NCBI GenBank assembly: GCA_014904985.1
Contig: MU128931.1
Location: 231,027-295,026 of the forward strand
Length of the DNA stretch: 64,000 nt
Origin: Hydnum rufescens UP504
Taxonomy: Eukaryota; Basidiomycota; Agaricomycetes; Cantharellales; Hydnaceae
Direction: 5' to 3'
In this document: positions 1-13,982 of the stretch, piece after piece
How positions within the stretch are numbered: the first letter of the stretch is position 1
How the letters are laid out: each line of letters opens with the position of its first letter
Program-made: the position numbers and the translations under genes
The notes under the pieces: generated by a model
The model's input: only the letters and a program-made list of their open reading frames with translations
What the model was told of the DNA's origin: nothing
The model's database searches: none

Positions 1-2
1 TC

Positions 3-445
3 CTAGAACGGACCAGGTCCGACCTGGAGGAAGTGTGGGGCGCACCACCCCCGTGAGCCATTCGAGATAATTCCTGTGTAAGGCTTGCACTCGTTGACCT
101 CTAGTAACCCGCCACAGAATATCCCCGTGTTCATCGCGGGCCTCCAGCGGCTGGACTCCCTTCTGCTCACCTTTGGCTTGACGCTCATTCTCTCCTCACG
201 TTACCTCGTAGCTTTAGCCCGGAACTCGAAACCCTCATTCCCAGATGCATCTCCCGGTCATTGTAGCTGCCATTTCCGCAACAATGCCCACATTCTTCAC
301 GCTCGTCGCTCTCTGCACCGTGTTGAATTTGATGTGGACGGAGGGACTTCCGACGATGGGTGTGCATACCGCTTCGTACGTGGCGCTGCTCGTCGCTCTT
401 GGACTGTTCTTTGGTGGGTTGGCAAGTTGGGGTGCCCTAACGTGA
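3..445 (+). CDS. Partial membrane protein, C-terminal exons
   Basis: The 5' part lies outside the window and the protein is not recognised. Three exons read through if GT-AG introns at about 53-104 and 208-244 are removed, ending with a stop at 443-445. The second exon carries a hydrophobic run (LLLTFGLTLILSS). The third has two more (VIVAAISATMPTFFTLVALC and ASYVALLVALGLFFGGLA), so the product should be an integral membrane protein with at least three helices near its C-terminus. The second intron would be only 37 nt, which is short, so the exon model is tentative. No conserved motif allows a family name. Confidence 0.4.
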
Positions 446-785
446 TATCCCCCCTCCCCCTTTTCTCATCACAAAGAGAAAACCATTAAAAAAAAGCTGT
501 CCAATGTATCCTCAGCGCGGTGTAAGCTCTCCTAATTCCTTGCATCTTCCTTGCATTGTCACCACCACACACAGGACACACGGACACAAACATTACTCTC
601 GAATAGTAATTGTGCACAGTGGTATCAATCTGTCCTGGGTCTTGAATAGTCATAGCTCCTTTCCTTGTGATCAAAGTACAATGAAAACAAATCAAAAAAA
701 AAATACATCTCACGATCTCATGAATAAATAAAACTGGGACCAAGTAATACATACACTCGGTCAACGCACCGTGCTGTATGTACTG
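446..785. other. Intergenic, no gene seen
   Basis: A/T-rich stretch between the stop of the plus-strand membrane protein and the stop of the minus-strand YVH1 gene. The two genes converge here, so it should hold both 3' ends. It has several A-runs and a few short ORFs with no recognisable content. Confidence 0.6.
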
Positions 786-2851
786 TCAAGACACTTCGTC
801 AACTTTGGATCTCGAGATGCAAAATCCCTAAATGAAAAAAGACGGAAAGGACGGTTTTACAGTAAGCATCACGGAAGATCGCCGATCGGGGCAGAATCCA
901 ACCCCGGTTTTTCTTGTTGGTGCGTTGTTGGTGAGGTTTAAAAAAAAAAAAGCATACCGGAGTCACCCAAGTCTTGCATCCACATTCCACCCCGGCCCAG
1001 TCGTAATTCCCCAGTTTCGAATTGCATCTCTCGTTGGGGCATGTAATCTTTCCTGCCATATGTCCGTCCTGTAAGAAGGGATCCATCCATTTCATCTGAA
1101 TCGAAAAAAAAAGGGGGCCAGACGTTGAAATAATGAAAACCGGAAATCGGGAATTATGATCAGTCTCGCTTGAGACAGAACGTGACAGGAGAGAAAAAAA
1201 AAAACTTTACTGGTTCAATAAAGTATCCAGAACAGCTTGCATTCACCAAGATCGGTCGAGGGCTTGACATCGAGTTGGAACGAGATATGGGGAGCGAGCT
1301 CGGGGTTGAGGTTGGAGTTGAAGTATTAAGTGCGACAAGGAGAGAGGAGCGCCTCAGAGCAGCGAGGGACGTCGGCAGCTGTGCGGATATCTCGCTCGGG
1401 GAAAGTAAGATTGGTGGGGATGGCAGGGGGGACGTCGATCGACTGGATAGGTCTTCCACGGCTTGATTATCATCTAACTTGTTGGGGCTTTCATCCCCCT
1501 CGGCAACATCCCCAGCAGCCTCCTCGTCAGAGTCTGTCACTGCAGACTCGACGTTCACGATGGAAGTCATGGCGAGACCACCAGGGAAACCAGAGATCCG
1601 ACCACTGAAGGACGTCGATCGACGTGAATTCCCAGGCCGCACGCCATCCGTGTCTATGGAGCTCACACTGCTCATAGTCAAACCGCCGAGGGCACCAGGG
1701 CGCGACGACTCTGTGAAAGAACCAGATCGCGAGGGCCTACGGGAACGAGACGGTTCGACATCGCTCGCTTGCACGTCCGTATTGATCGAACTCATTTTCA
1801 GGCTCGAAATTCCGGGACGCACAGCCGGCCTACTACTTTCGCCAAAAGATGAGGCTCTAGATACCTCCTGCGGAGTCGCGATCGGTGTAGGCGGGGAGAG
1901 TTGACCGTGATCTATCATGTGTTCGCGGGCCGCTAGCTCCCGTCTGTCAAGTGTCTGACGTCGGTAGTCGACCCACCAACGAGATCGTAGAAAATGTGGA
2001 TCACCTGCAGGCCTTGCATCTAATGCGACGATGGGGACCACCTGGAGTCGCTGGTGCGGAAGCACTGGGCGTGCGTGGAAATCCAGCGAACATGTCCGTA
2101 CGGATTTCCGAGGCATCGCCGTCTGATTACAAGAAGATCTTAGTTAGCGCAGTGACGGGCCAGCGCGATGACGACTCACTTAAGACTTCTCGCACTGAGC
2201 GATCCATGTAGAAATTCCGTACGCTCTTGTCTGCCCGTGTGACTTTGAAAGACGCATCATGAAAAATGTCAAGCTGCTGCATGAAGCCTTCGTTCGGTCT
2301 GTCTCGAAAAAGTACAGCGTCAGGAACGACAGTAAAGTAGAAAGCCTCTGGGAAGCCGTACGCGACAGAAGGCCGGACTTTCCGGATGAGTTCCAATGCC
2401 GCATCCCTATCCAGTTTCAGCGAATACATCAAAAATCCAGCGACGATAGCAACGCTTCGACCTGGTCAAGGACTCAGAAACCAAGAAATCGCGCACGCTG
2501 GCTCGTCCTACTGACTCATTCCAGCCTGACAATGGACAAGAACCCCGTCATTTCGGGCAAGAGCCGCTTCAATAAGTGCATTGCATGCAGGAATATGCTC
2601 CAGGATATCAGCCGTGGGCACGTCGTCTAGAGGAATCTGGTGTCTTTGTAACAGCTGACGTCCTAGATTCAATAATCGGTGCATCCTGGAACCACACCAT
2701 TCGAGCTCACTGGGTTGACCTTGACTCGACCCCGCATAGCAGACAAAACGAATTTAATATTGTTCTGCTCGAGCGCATGCTGAGCCACAGCGGCCGATAT
2801 GTCACCTATCCACAGGCCTGGAATCACTTCATCCATCACATTGTACTCCAT
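786..2851 (-). CDS. YVH1: YVH1/DUSP12-type dual-specificity phosphatase with C-terminal zinc domain
   Basis: Multi-exon minus-strand gene starting at the ATG at 2851 (MEYNVMDEVIPGLWIGD). The catalytic loop is rebuilt across an intron as HCQAGMSRS, the CX5R signature, followed by a PNEGFMQQL helix. After RCKACRRELAAREHMIDHG there is a linker of about 220 residues rich in Ser, Arg and Pro. The second half of the YVH1 zinc module follows: CSGYFIEP, an intron at about 1096-1210, WMDPFL, then CPNERCNSKLG and CGCKTWVTP. A last intron leads to GFCISRSKVDEVS and the stop at 786-788. In yeast and human, YVH1/DUSP12 acts late in 60S ribosome maturation, releasing Mrt4 through the zinc domain. The long linker is unlike the short human one. 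The gene lies head-to-tail downstream of GFA1. Confidence 0.9.
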
Positions 2852-3015
2852 TGAGGCAACGAGAAAACGAGACCGTAGCACTCAAGAAGTCACGGTGGCA
2901 ATGGCCGGATGCAACCCTAACGGCAGTAAAGATTGATTTATACTTAGGAAAATTGTAGTAGTAAGTGCACAAACACAGTCCATGTACGGAGACGAGAAAA
3001 GCCAGAATTTATCTA

Positions 3016-5497
<2,482 letters not shown>

Positions 5498-5672
5498 GTC
5501 GTGCGAGGAGTAAAGTGAGAAGTTTTAGAAGAAGTGAGCTGGTTGTAACAAACGCGCCCACGAGTTTATATGGTAACGGTATCCACGGCAGTGACCGGAG
5601 ACGTAAAAATGCCATAAATAATGATAAATAATATTTAGCCTGTGGGATACAGTACAGAGCCTCTTCTCGGGG

Positions 5673-6765
5673 TTACATGTCGTCAACGCTCCACTCGTAT
5701 GCCTCCAGGCCCCGTCTTTGCCGTTCGTTTCCACGTTGGAAGAGCCTCTTTTCGAATCCATTGCTGCGATCTATTAATAATCAGAGATCAGCGAGAATAG
5801 GGAGAATTCAAATATCAAGGTTTCCACATACCGACACCGTCCCATCTATAGCCAGGTTTTATGCCAAAACGATTTGGTGGGGGCGGAGGACCTGTATATT
5901 CTGGTTTCCGCGGTCCTTTCGATTGTTTTTTCTGTAACACGAGGTCAATATATGGCCCTGACTCGATAAGACTTGTTCCGAACCGATAAAAATGCAGCTG
6001 CGGGATCATTCCACCGCTCCTGTGCTTTCTGCCACCCGTTGAGATCTTCGTCATCCGCATATCTGTAATCATAACTTAGATTTTGGGGCGAACGATGGCA
6101 AAAAGAGGACTATACCTAGCTAGACCCCTCGTCTTTTCTTTCTCCAGCTCCAGACGCCTCTTTTCCTCTTCTTCTCGCTGCACAAGACCCTTTCCCCATT
6201 CCATCTTCAGCGCCTCTTTCTCCTGTTGTAATCGTTTCTCCCGAGCAGCAGCCGCTCTTTCCGCTTTGGTATCGATCTTCTTCCCAGACTGATCCCGATA
6301 CACAGTCTCCTCGGCTTCGGCAGGTTTGGTAGTCTGTTTGCCCACAGTTTCCCCCCGAATCCGTTTGATTTGGTCTCCGCTGAGTAAACCCCCAGTAAGG
6401 GGTATAGAATCAGTCTGAACCACGACAGGCTGTTCATCCGCTGGTGGAGGGGTCGGAACTCGGATAGTCTCCCATCCGCCGTCTTCTGTACGTCTTTTTT
6501 TGAAGCTTCGGTCAGAAGCGACGATGGCATCGCCTCGAGCGATATCATCTTCCTCGTCGTCATTCGCACCAGAAGGCAGGGCACCTCCCCACCCTGCATC
6601 GTTGTCCTTGATGAACGAGGTTGATGCCGTCGATGCCTCATCCAACACCTTTTTCTTTTTCTTCTTCTTTTGGGTATCAGACGACGAAGCACGGGAGAGA
6701 ATGGCCTCAGCCTTTGCACCAGACATGTACTTGGCCGCTAGATAAGCTTGTTTCGAGTCAGACAT
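5673..6765 (-). CDS. BUD13: Pre-mRNA-splicing factor BUD13 (RES complex, CWC26)
   Basis: Starts [20 protein letters not shown] at 6765. A Lys-rich tract (QKKKKKKK) and a disordered acidic/proline region come first, then a charged helix ([18 protein letters not shown], about residues 160-215). The C-terminal BUD13 homology block is rebuilt over introns: [36 protein letters not shown], then [18 protein letters not shown] and the stop at 5673-5675. [20 protein letters not shown] is the diagnostic BUD13 motif. The protein belongs to the RES complex (Bud13-Pml1-Snu17), which helps retain and splice introns. It is divergently arranged with the rhodanese gene, with 60 bp between the start codons. 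Confidence 0.93.
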
Positions 6766-6825
6766 GGTGGACAGCGCGTTGAGAAATAATTTCCGTTTCG
6801 GGTGACGCCGAAACGCTGAAGACCA
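6766..6825. promoter_or_regulatory. Very short divergent promoter, BUD13 / rhodanese
   Basis: Only 60 bp separate the start codons of BUD13 (-) and the sulfurtransferase (+). The two genes must share a bidirectional promoter or use promoter elements inside each other's 5' ends. No TATA-like box is evident. Confidence 0.5.
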
Positions 6826-8206
6826 ATGCTAGTGCTACGCATCACCACTACTACAGCCTACTCGCTAGCCAGGCGTCTATATTCTAGCAACGCTCCGGTG
6901 CCCCTCGTTATTTCTCCAGTTGATTATCCCCATCTAGCAGGGTCTGTTATTCCTGTCGATGTCTCATGGCACATGCCTGGTTCAGGTAGAGATCCTCGCG
7001 CCGAGTTCTTCAAGGGGAAACGCATCCCTCGTGCACGCTTTCTTGATCTGGATAAGGCCGCTAGCTCTCATCCCTTAAACTTGCCACACATGATGCCTTC
7101 GGAGACCTTGTTCGCCCAGACATGTCGTATGTTAAAGTGATGATATCTACGGGATGGGCTGCCCTTGAGTGAGAAACTCCCGACTGCATAGGGTCTCTTG
7201 ATATCAATAAAGATTCGCACGTTGTTCTGTGAGGCGAATATTCCATGACCCTGATGGAGACACTGACAATAATCATCCTAGGTATGATACTCTAGGTGTA
7301 TTCAGCTCACCTCGTGCACTTTTCATGTTCAAGGTACCGTTTCTTGTCTCTCCTATCGTCTTCTATCATCGCACCTTTTCTGCTCTTCAGGCTTTCGGGC
7401 ATGAGAAAGCGAGCGTCCTCAATGGGGGTCTCCGTTTTTGGGAATCTGGGGGTTTTCCACTTGAAGATAGCGACCATGCCTTACAAATTGAGGTGAGTAC
7501 GGCCCCGTACTCCGTAGTGGTGCGCAAGAATATGTACTTTCACGTTTACAGCCCTCCGATTATCCCGAACCGACGCTCAATGCCTCGACCTTACGAAGTA
7601 TGTATATATCTGATGCCAAGGCCCAGGAACAATCCTCAACTGATCTTTGCAGCATATGAACAAATCGTGGAAAATTCAAAACAGCCCCTATCGGCTAGCC
7701 GTGGTGTTGAATTAGTTCTCGACGCGCGTGCGGCACCCAGGTATCCCTTTTTGAACTGCTCGCCTGGACCTGACTCATGGACGTCGACAGGTACCACGGG
7801 ACTGCTCCAGAACCACGTCCTGGCCTGCCATCTGGCCATATACCCCATTCCATCTCTCTTCCCTTCAATGCGCTCCTCGAATCACATACTTTTGGGTCTA
7901 ACACATTCACGACGATTCGCGAACCAGATGATCTTCGTAAGATAATCGTAGATATCCTAGGTTCTGATGAGGCACTCCAGCCCCGCGCCGCGAGGCGCAT
8001 TGTGAACACGTGCGGTTCTGGCATGACAGCCGCCATTATCTGGCTGGCTCTGCAAAGATTGGGAGTGGACTCTGCCCTCTACGACGAAGTGCGTCCCATT
8101 TGAGAATAGGCACATCTGCTCTCGCTAATACTATGGCTATATATTTTTGTAGTCCTGGATGGGATACGCAGGGAGATCAGAGAGTGAGATCGTGACAAGT
8201 AAATAG
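6826..8206 (+). CDS. TUM1: Two-domain rhodanese / 3-mercaptopyruvate sulfurtransferase, probably mitochondrial
   Basis: The N-terminus MLVLRITTTTAYSLARRLYSS is basic and hydroxylated like a mitochondrial presequence. The first rhodanese domain shows VDVSWHMPGSGRDPRAEF, IPRARFLDLD and, in later exons, YDTLGVFSSPRA and VLNGGLRFWESGGFPLE. The second domain shows VLDARAAPR, LPSGHIPHSISLPFN and the active-site loop TCGSGMTAAIIWLAL with the persulfide-carrying Cys. A last exon (SWMGYAGRSESEIVTSK) ends at 8206. CG(S)GxTA is typical of mercaptopyruvate sulfurtransferase and the yeast homologue Tum1, which donates sulfur for tRNA thiolation. About six introns are needed. It converges on eIF4E, whose stop lies 86 bp downstream. 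Confidence 0.88.
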
Positions 8207-8292
8207 AGTCTGCTGCAATTACGCCTAGATACAAACTGGCAAACATGATGTCTTCGCCCGCTACGAGCATAGATCCTAAATCCTCGAAAAGA

Positions 8293-9478
8293 TTAAATGA
8301 CCCATTTCTTAGCGCCTTTGGGTTTCTTCTCGCTGTCCTTGTGACTAAGAAACTCTACTTCCGTCGACAAGTTTCCCCCTAACCGTTGTCCCTCGGTGTA
8401 ACCAAGAACGGAAGTTTTGAAATGTTTCCCTATGGCTTCGATACGCAGGCGCAGTGATTCACCGAATTCACTAGGGTGAGTGTCGGGGGGCAACGAGTCC
8501 GGGGAAGGATTTGAGGACGGTGCGAGACGTGTCCAGATGGAAAGTCGATAGAAAGATGGTCGGGCGGAAACGATCACACCGGTGATGATCGATTTCGGCG
8601 GTGCCGGTTTAGGGGCGTCTGGGGGAGACTGGCAGCTTCTTTGGCAGCGTCGGATAGAGCTGGATCGAACGTCTCCCCGATAGCGGCCAACATCTGGGAA
8701 GAGGGAGGGGTGAATAAGCGCCTTGGAGTAGAGGCTAGTGAGAGAAATCTTGGCGTACAGTATAGAGCCACATTTGATCGATGACGCTTCGATTTTTGTC
8801 CCTCGGCAATTGAATGCTCCACTTGCCACCGTCTTTGTTTGCTGCATCTTCCCATGCCGGAATGATCCCCTCCTGCAGGTGATATTGAGGGATATAATAA
8901 AGAGGGAAAATGGTAGATACACACCTTGAATAGATAATAGTTGGCCTTCGGGGGTAAATTGGATGGGGGTACAATATTGTTATACAGCCTATCAATTACG
9001 AATAAGGCCAATGTGTAAGACAAAGGGGGAGTATAGGAGAAACTTGCCCCCAGAACTCTTCTACGCTATCGAGAGATATGACCTTTTTGATGTCGTCCAT
9101 CCAACCCTGGGCAGCCGAGGTTGATGGAGTTGCTGGAACGGAGGTTGAGGGGGTCGGTGGGGCCCCATTCCGATTTTTGGTATTTGGAGAATCGAACCAT
9201 AATGTCCATGAGGAGTATAGTGGATGCTAAGAATGAAATTCATATCGTCCATCAAGGACATGAAGAAAAAGAATATTGACCTTGACGGTAAATGTCCGTG
9301 GGTCTTCGAATACTGTGCGATCCGAATCAATATCAGGGGCAGAGGCCTCCAGCTCGAGAACCTGTTCTTCGTCGATCTGTCCGGCCTCGGGTTGGGGAGG
9401 GGGGGAGTCTGCGATTGCAGCGTTGAGAGCATTCTGGGCAGCGTTCTGGGCGGATGTAGGAAGCGTGGAGCCTGCCAT
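8293..9478 (-). CDS. eIF4E: Translation initiation factor eIF4E (mRNA cap-binding protein)
   Basis: Starts MAGSTLPTSAQNAAQNA at 9478 with an acidic, Ala-rich N-terminal tail of about 60 residues. The cap-binding fold is spread over several exons: VFEDPRTFTVK, a DDIKKV-type segment, NNIVPPSNLPPKANYYLFK, GIIPAWEDAANKDGGKWSIQ, IDQMWLYT, ITGVIVSARPSFYRLSIWTR, and KHFKTSVLGY. The regularly spaced Trp residues (WED, KWSIQ, MWLYT, IWTR) are those that stack on the m7G cap or support the fold. The stop is at 8293-8295. The protein recruits capped mRNA to eIF4G in the cytoplasm. Its 5' end faces the mitochondrial carrier gene over about 150 bp. Confidence 0.93.
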
Positions 9479-9626
9479 GCTTGTGCAGAGAGAGGGTGAG
9501 TAGTTCCGTTTCAAAGTTTTCCGATGCTAGTTATGATATATCCCTCCCGGCTCCTGCCGCCTGCTCCAGTTCCATTCCAGTTTTGACTGTCCTGTGTCCA
9601 CTCTGCCTCAGGAATACCTGGGCCCT
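9479..9626. promoter_or_regulatory. Divergent promoter, eIF4E / mitochondrial carrier
   Basis: 148 bp between the start codons of eIF4E (-) and the carrier (+). It contains pyrimidine-rich stretches. I see no recognisable protein-coding content. Confidence 0.45.
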
Positions 9627-10860
9627 ATGCAGGCCTCCAATCGCGACTGGTATGCTAAGCCACTGGCAGCCGCGACCGGCGCCACTCTCACGGCTTTGAC
9701 AAGTAAGGGCAATTTCATCCCCCAATATGTCATTTTTCAACAGTTCCCCACATAGTGACCCCGTTCGACGTCATAAAAACCCGTCTACAAACTCAATTAC
9801 CTAATGCATCAACAACACCTACTCACCAGACCCCCTTATTTCCAAAGCCTCCCCCGAACACTTGTTGCCAGCGCTCACCCGCTGACTGTATTCGAAATTC
9901 TCATTCTCTGGCCCCCTCTGTTTCCCATCCACAGTCATCACAATTATGGGGATCACGTCCGAATCCAACCAATCCCAATCCTCAAGTCGTCTGCTTGTGG
10001 GATGGCCGTGCCATTAGAGCCCAGCGAGTACAAGGCTTCTGGGACGCAGCATGGCGTGTATGGACTGTTGAGGGCGTCGCCGGGTTGTGGAAGGGCGTGG
10101 GAACCACTTTGTAGGTTATTTCAAACATTTACAACGACACTAGTCTCTAATAGGCGTTGCAGAGCGATTGCTGTCCCAGCCCAAACGGCGTACATGGTAA
10201 CATATGATACGCTACTGACGCAGGTGCTACCAACACACAATTTAGCACCGTTTGCTGCTGGTATCATGGCCCGTACAGCAGTGTCTGCCACGTTCTCTCC
10301 TCTCGAACTTCTTCGTACGCAACTACAAGCCTCCCATCATTTTCACGGTACGTCACGAAATTTGCGTTCCGCCATCCTGAGGATACGGACTATGGTCGAG
10401 ACGCAAGGCGTCCAGAGTTTGTGGCGAGGCTTGTCCTCCACACTTTGGCGTGACGTACCGTTCAGTGGGTTTTACTGGTTCTCTTACGAGACTGGCAAAA
10501 GAGCACTCGCTCGACGAGGCTACGAAGGGCCTGGGGCAGCGTTCGTTAGCGGTGCTACCAGCGGCTCCATGGCTGCGATCCTCACATCTCCATTCGACGT
10601 CATCAAAACCCGGCGCCAGGCGTTCATCACCACCCCATCGAGTACCAGTTCAAGCACGATTTCTATCGCTGCTAGAATTGTGCGAACAGAAGGGTATCGA
10701 GGTCTATTTGCTGGCCTAACGCCTCGACTGGCCAAAATTGCTCCGGCGTGCGGTATAATGATATCGTGTTACGAGGTGAGATGGCCTGGTCTCCGCGGTC
10801 TTGTCTTGATATCGCTGACGATTTCCCGAATAGGGTTTCTCCAAATACTTATCCCGGTGA
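9627..10860 (+). CDS. MTM1: Mitochondrial carrier, SLC25A39/40 (MTM1) type
   Basis: The ATG at 9627 opens MQASNRDWYAKPLAAATG, which splices to the first carrier signature VTPFDVIKTRLQTQ. The second repeat has FSPLELLRTQLQ with SLWRGL, and the third has TSPFDVIKTRRQAF with GLFAGLTPRLAKIAP. Between them lie GFWDAAWRVWTVEGVAGLWKG and AVPAQTAYMVTYD. A cysteine pair (NTCCQ) in the first matrix loop and the PAQT.YM..YD motif point to the SLC25A39/40/MTM1 subfamily, linked to mitochondrial glutathione import and manganese/iron homeostasis. A last short exon (GFSKYLSR) ends at 10860. Three repeats make it a full-length inner-membrane carrier. The subfamily call is less certain than the carrier call. 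Confidence 0.82.
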
Positions 10861-10998
10861 TTCCCCTAAACATTCTCACGTCGTAGATGAAGCTCCTGTT
10901 GTCATACATAGAATTTACAATAAAGACAAACATGCATAGTTCAGCCTATCGTTTTGGCTTGCTGGATAGTGCCGGCGGAAGCAAACTCTCGCCACAGT

Positions 10999-11822
10999 AT
11001 GGACAGGAAGGAGCTCGAGACATACCAAGTTCAGGTAAAGCTTGGATCCTGCAGCACTTTGCGCCCAATGTGCTAATGATTCTGACAGCTGTCTCAAGTC
11101 GAGCTTGCTCTCGTGTCTGAACCAAATAATGCTGATCTGACTTCCTTGCGCAACGAACTGAAAGAACTTATCGCTTTGACGGAGCAATCTATCTCTCAAG
11201 CGGAGCGAAAGCCGTCTACCAGCAAAGTCTCCGCTGGAAAAGGAGTTGCAGCCAACGTCCCCGCCTTCCAATCTGGCGATGAGGTCCTAGCCAAATATTC
11301 CGGTGACAACGCATGGTATCCCGCCCGTATCGCTTCTGTCGGCGGTTCAGAGGACCATCTGGTATACAGCGTTGTCTTCAAGGGCTACAACTCTACCGAA
11401 GTCGTCCAGCCCTCCGCAGTGAAGCCGATCCCTCCGGGCTATAATCACAACACAGCAGGGCCATCTGGGGGAGGCAAGCGCAAGGCCGAGGAAGAAGCGG
11501 AGAAAGAAAGGAAGAAGAAGAAGAACGAGAAGAAAGCCGAAGTGCGCGCGATAAAAGCCAAGGAGCAGAGCAGTAAGCAAGCCTCGTGGCTTAAATTCGC
11601 GAAGAAGTCGGAGAAGAAGGGTACGCCGATTGCTGGGCTTGCTGGGACCAGTATCTTCAAGACACCCGAAAATCCTCACGGACGGGGTATGCTATAGCTT
11701 GCTTTATCGTTTCTCTCTGGCACTCATTCCCTTGTCTTTCAGTCGGTGTAACAGGTAGCGGTAAAGGAATGACAGAGTACGCGCAGCGAAACAAACACAA
11801 ATATGTTGCTGACTCGACGTGA
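10999..11822 (+). CDS. SMNDC1: Tudor-domain splicing factor SPF30 / SMNDC1
   Basis: Short first exon MDRKELETYQVQ, then LSQVELALVSEPNNADLTSLRNELKELI, a helical N-terminus typical of SMNDC1. The Tudor domain follows: FQSGDEVLAKYSGDNAWYPARI, then VYSVVFKGYNSTEVV, with the aromatic residues that bind dimethyl-arginine. A lysine/glutamate-rich nuclear tail (about residues 130-165) precedes WLKFAKK and SIFKTPENPHGRVGVTGSGK at the C-terminus, after one more intron. It ends at 11822. The family works in spliceosome assembly, recruiting U4/U6.U5 tri-snRNP. Spacing of 138 bp from the upstream carrier stop suggests its own small promoter. Confidence 0.9.
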
Positions 11823-12894
11823 CTTCGGGGGTCCTGGCATGTTTGTACTTTCTTGCCTTCTTAATGACCGTGTGAGGATCCAATCTGATCCATTTGTTTT
11901 AGTAGCTAGAGCACTACAGTATTGATCCATTTCCCGTCCGCTAAATGACTAGCGGCACTTGTACGGTTTCTTCATTAATTATGCACTGTTGCATATGGCT
12001 CATTCATGCGCTTATTACCATTTGTACATGGTGTAGAACAGACCTCGAATAGGAGACGTTGCTTGATGTCGAGTTTGTTACCTTCGGTATTCCCTCGAAG
12101 GGAAGATACGCCGCTACGATCTGACATCAGTTGACATCTATGTCTGCAGGGCCTCGAGGTTTCTACGATCAATGAACTCATATCCAGAAGAGGTTGGCGT
12201 TAGGATGCCTCTGTGGACTCTTGGATTAAAAGACAAACGTAACAATGGAATCTGGTGATACGTCTCTACGAACACTGCTAACAAATAGAAAAAGCCTCTT
12301 GCCTAGTTCCAGGTTGGGCTTCCCTGGCCCCCGATCGTGCACGGAGTGGAACTGAGGCAATACTTGTACTCCGTCCGTGATCCTCAACTCTTTCTGAATC
12401 CAGTTCTGTTCCGTGAAACACCCCGGATCTGTACCCTCTAGTCAGTCAGGCTGTAGAGCACGCACCAGATCAGACAATAGAGCGTATGAAGCACTAGTAA
12501 CTTCACTGCATACTGAAACTTCATCAACCAACTCCGCAGCATCTTATAGGATGATGGTGTATCCGCCCAAACCTTGATCTGGGGACCACTATCTCCCTTA
12601 AAGCTGAAGGCGGGGAAGACTGAATGAACTTATTGTAATAAACATCTCAATGAGCGTTTAATCGACACAGACCAGGACTCATGCACAGCTGGGATCCACC
12701 GCGATGTCCTTAATATATCAGGTATACTGAGAGTAGAAGCGTATGCCACCTCCCGATTAAAACACCCATTGAGAAAATACTGTCCTGTGGCCCCGACGAG
12801 GTTCGAGGACCGTGGATGCAACGAACATTCGCGATCGAAGAAAACAGACATAAACAACAACCTCAGTCAAGGATCAAGATCAAGCAGGCTAGGG
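11823..12894. other. Intergenic, no gene seen
   Basis: About 1.07 kb between SMNDC1 and SGT1. Short ORFs on both strands carry no recognisable motif and codon structure is not apparent. It probably contains the SMNDC1 3' end and the SGT1 promoter. Confidence 0.55.
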
Positions 12895-13861
12895 ATGGCG
12901 ACAGAACCCAGGTATCTCGAATCGATCGAGCGTGCTACTCGCGTTTGTTTACGCACGCCTCTCTAGACACGCCTTTTTCGAGACGGACGAAAAGCTAGAG
13001 CTCAACGTGTTCATCAAGGACCCGAAGCCCGATCAAGTCAATATCGTCTTCGAGGCCAGAAAGGTATCGTACCGAACCATTCAAATGCGATCGATGCGAT
13101 AAGAAAATGGAATCCTGACATCCATCACATACGTTACATGCGTATATAATATGGCATTAGCTTAGCTTCCAATATGGAGAACAGCTCCTCGTTCTCGATC
13201 CTCTCCGGGGCGAAATCGACGTCGAGAAGAGCGGCTGGCGTGTCGGGAAAGTGAAGATAGAATTATGGCTGGTCAAGAAAGTTGCAGCTCGATGGGGTGG
13301 CCTTGTGGGCGAGGCGGCGGTTTCAGGTGAGTTAGGACCAAGGTTCTTGCACACCTTTGGATAAGAGAGTCTCACTCAATCGGCTCGATTTTCTTCTTTA
13401 CAACAGTGGGGACGGCGGCTGTACAGTCTAGACCAACTGCCGCAGAATCGAGCAGGCCAAAGAAGAACTGGGATATCCTGGCTACCGAAGCATTGGAGAA
13501 GGAGAAAGATAAAACGCAAAGCGAGGATCCCAATGCCGGCGGTGACACCGCTGTCAACAGTCTCTTCCAACAAATTTATGCAGATGCCGACGAGGACACG
13601 AAACGAGCCATGCTCAAAAGCTATACTGAGAGTGGTGGGACCTCTCTATCCACGGATTGGAAAGAGGTGGGCAAGACTATACTTCTATCAAATGCTATGT
13701 CTCCGGGCTCATGTGAGTTCTTGCGGGTTCTCCAGGTGTCGAAAGGGAAGGTGAGTAACCTCTGGACTGCTGTCCATCTGCGATAAGTATTCCTAGTCTT
13801 ATATTTCTTTGTCTAGGTGGAGGGAAAACTACCGAGTGGTACTGAAAAAAGGCCGCTTTAA
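12895..13861 (+). CDS. SGT1: SGT1-like co-chaperone (CS and SGS domains, no TPR)
   Basis: A 17-nt first coding exon (MATEP, 12895-12911) joins RHAFFETDEKLELNVFIKD at 12967, the start of a CS domain. The domain goes on with QVNIVFEARK, LSFQYGEQLLVLDPLRGEID and KVKIELWLVKKVAARW. The SGS domain follows: PKKNWDILATEALEKEKD, NSLFQQIYADADEDTKRAML, SYTESGGTSLSTDWKEV, then two tiny exons and the end PSGTEKRPL at 13861. SGT1 links HSP90 and SKP1 and is needed for kinetochore assembly and, in plants and animals, for NLR receptor stability. The N-terminal TPR domain of yeast and plant SGT1 is absent, and the upstream sequence shows no sign of one. The SGS tail is short. Confidence 0.88.
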
Positions 13862-13982
13862 GGTGGGGAAATTTTGCTTTGCTGTCGAGGGTTTCATGCA
13901 TTGTACATTATGAGTCGCAGTTGGCAATTGTTTGTATTTGTGTACTATAGGGCGGCTCCTCCCGAAACGTGTTTCACTTGAT

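Noticed and set aside
85..489. Single plus-strand ORF of 134 codons
   Set aside because: A spliced reading that switches frame gives a consistent hydrophobic protein, while the unspliced ORF turns into Arg/Cys-rich nonsense after about 45 codons.
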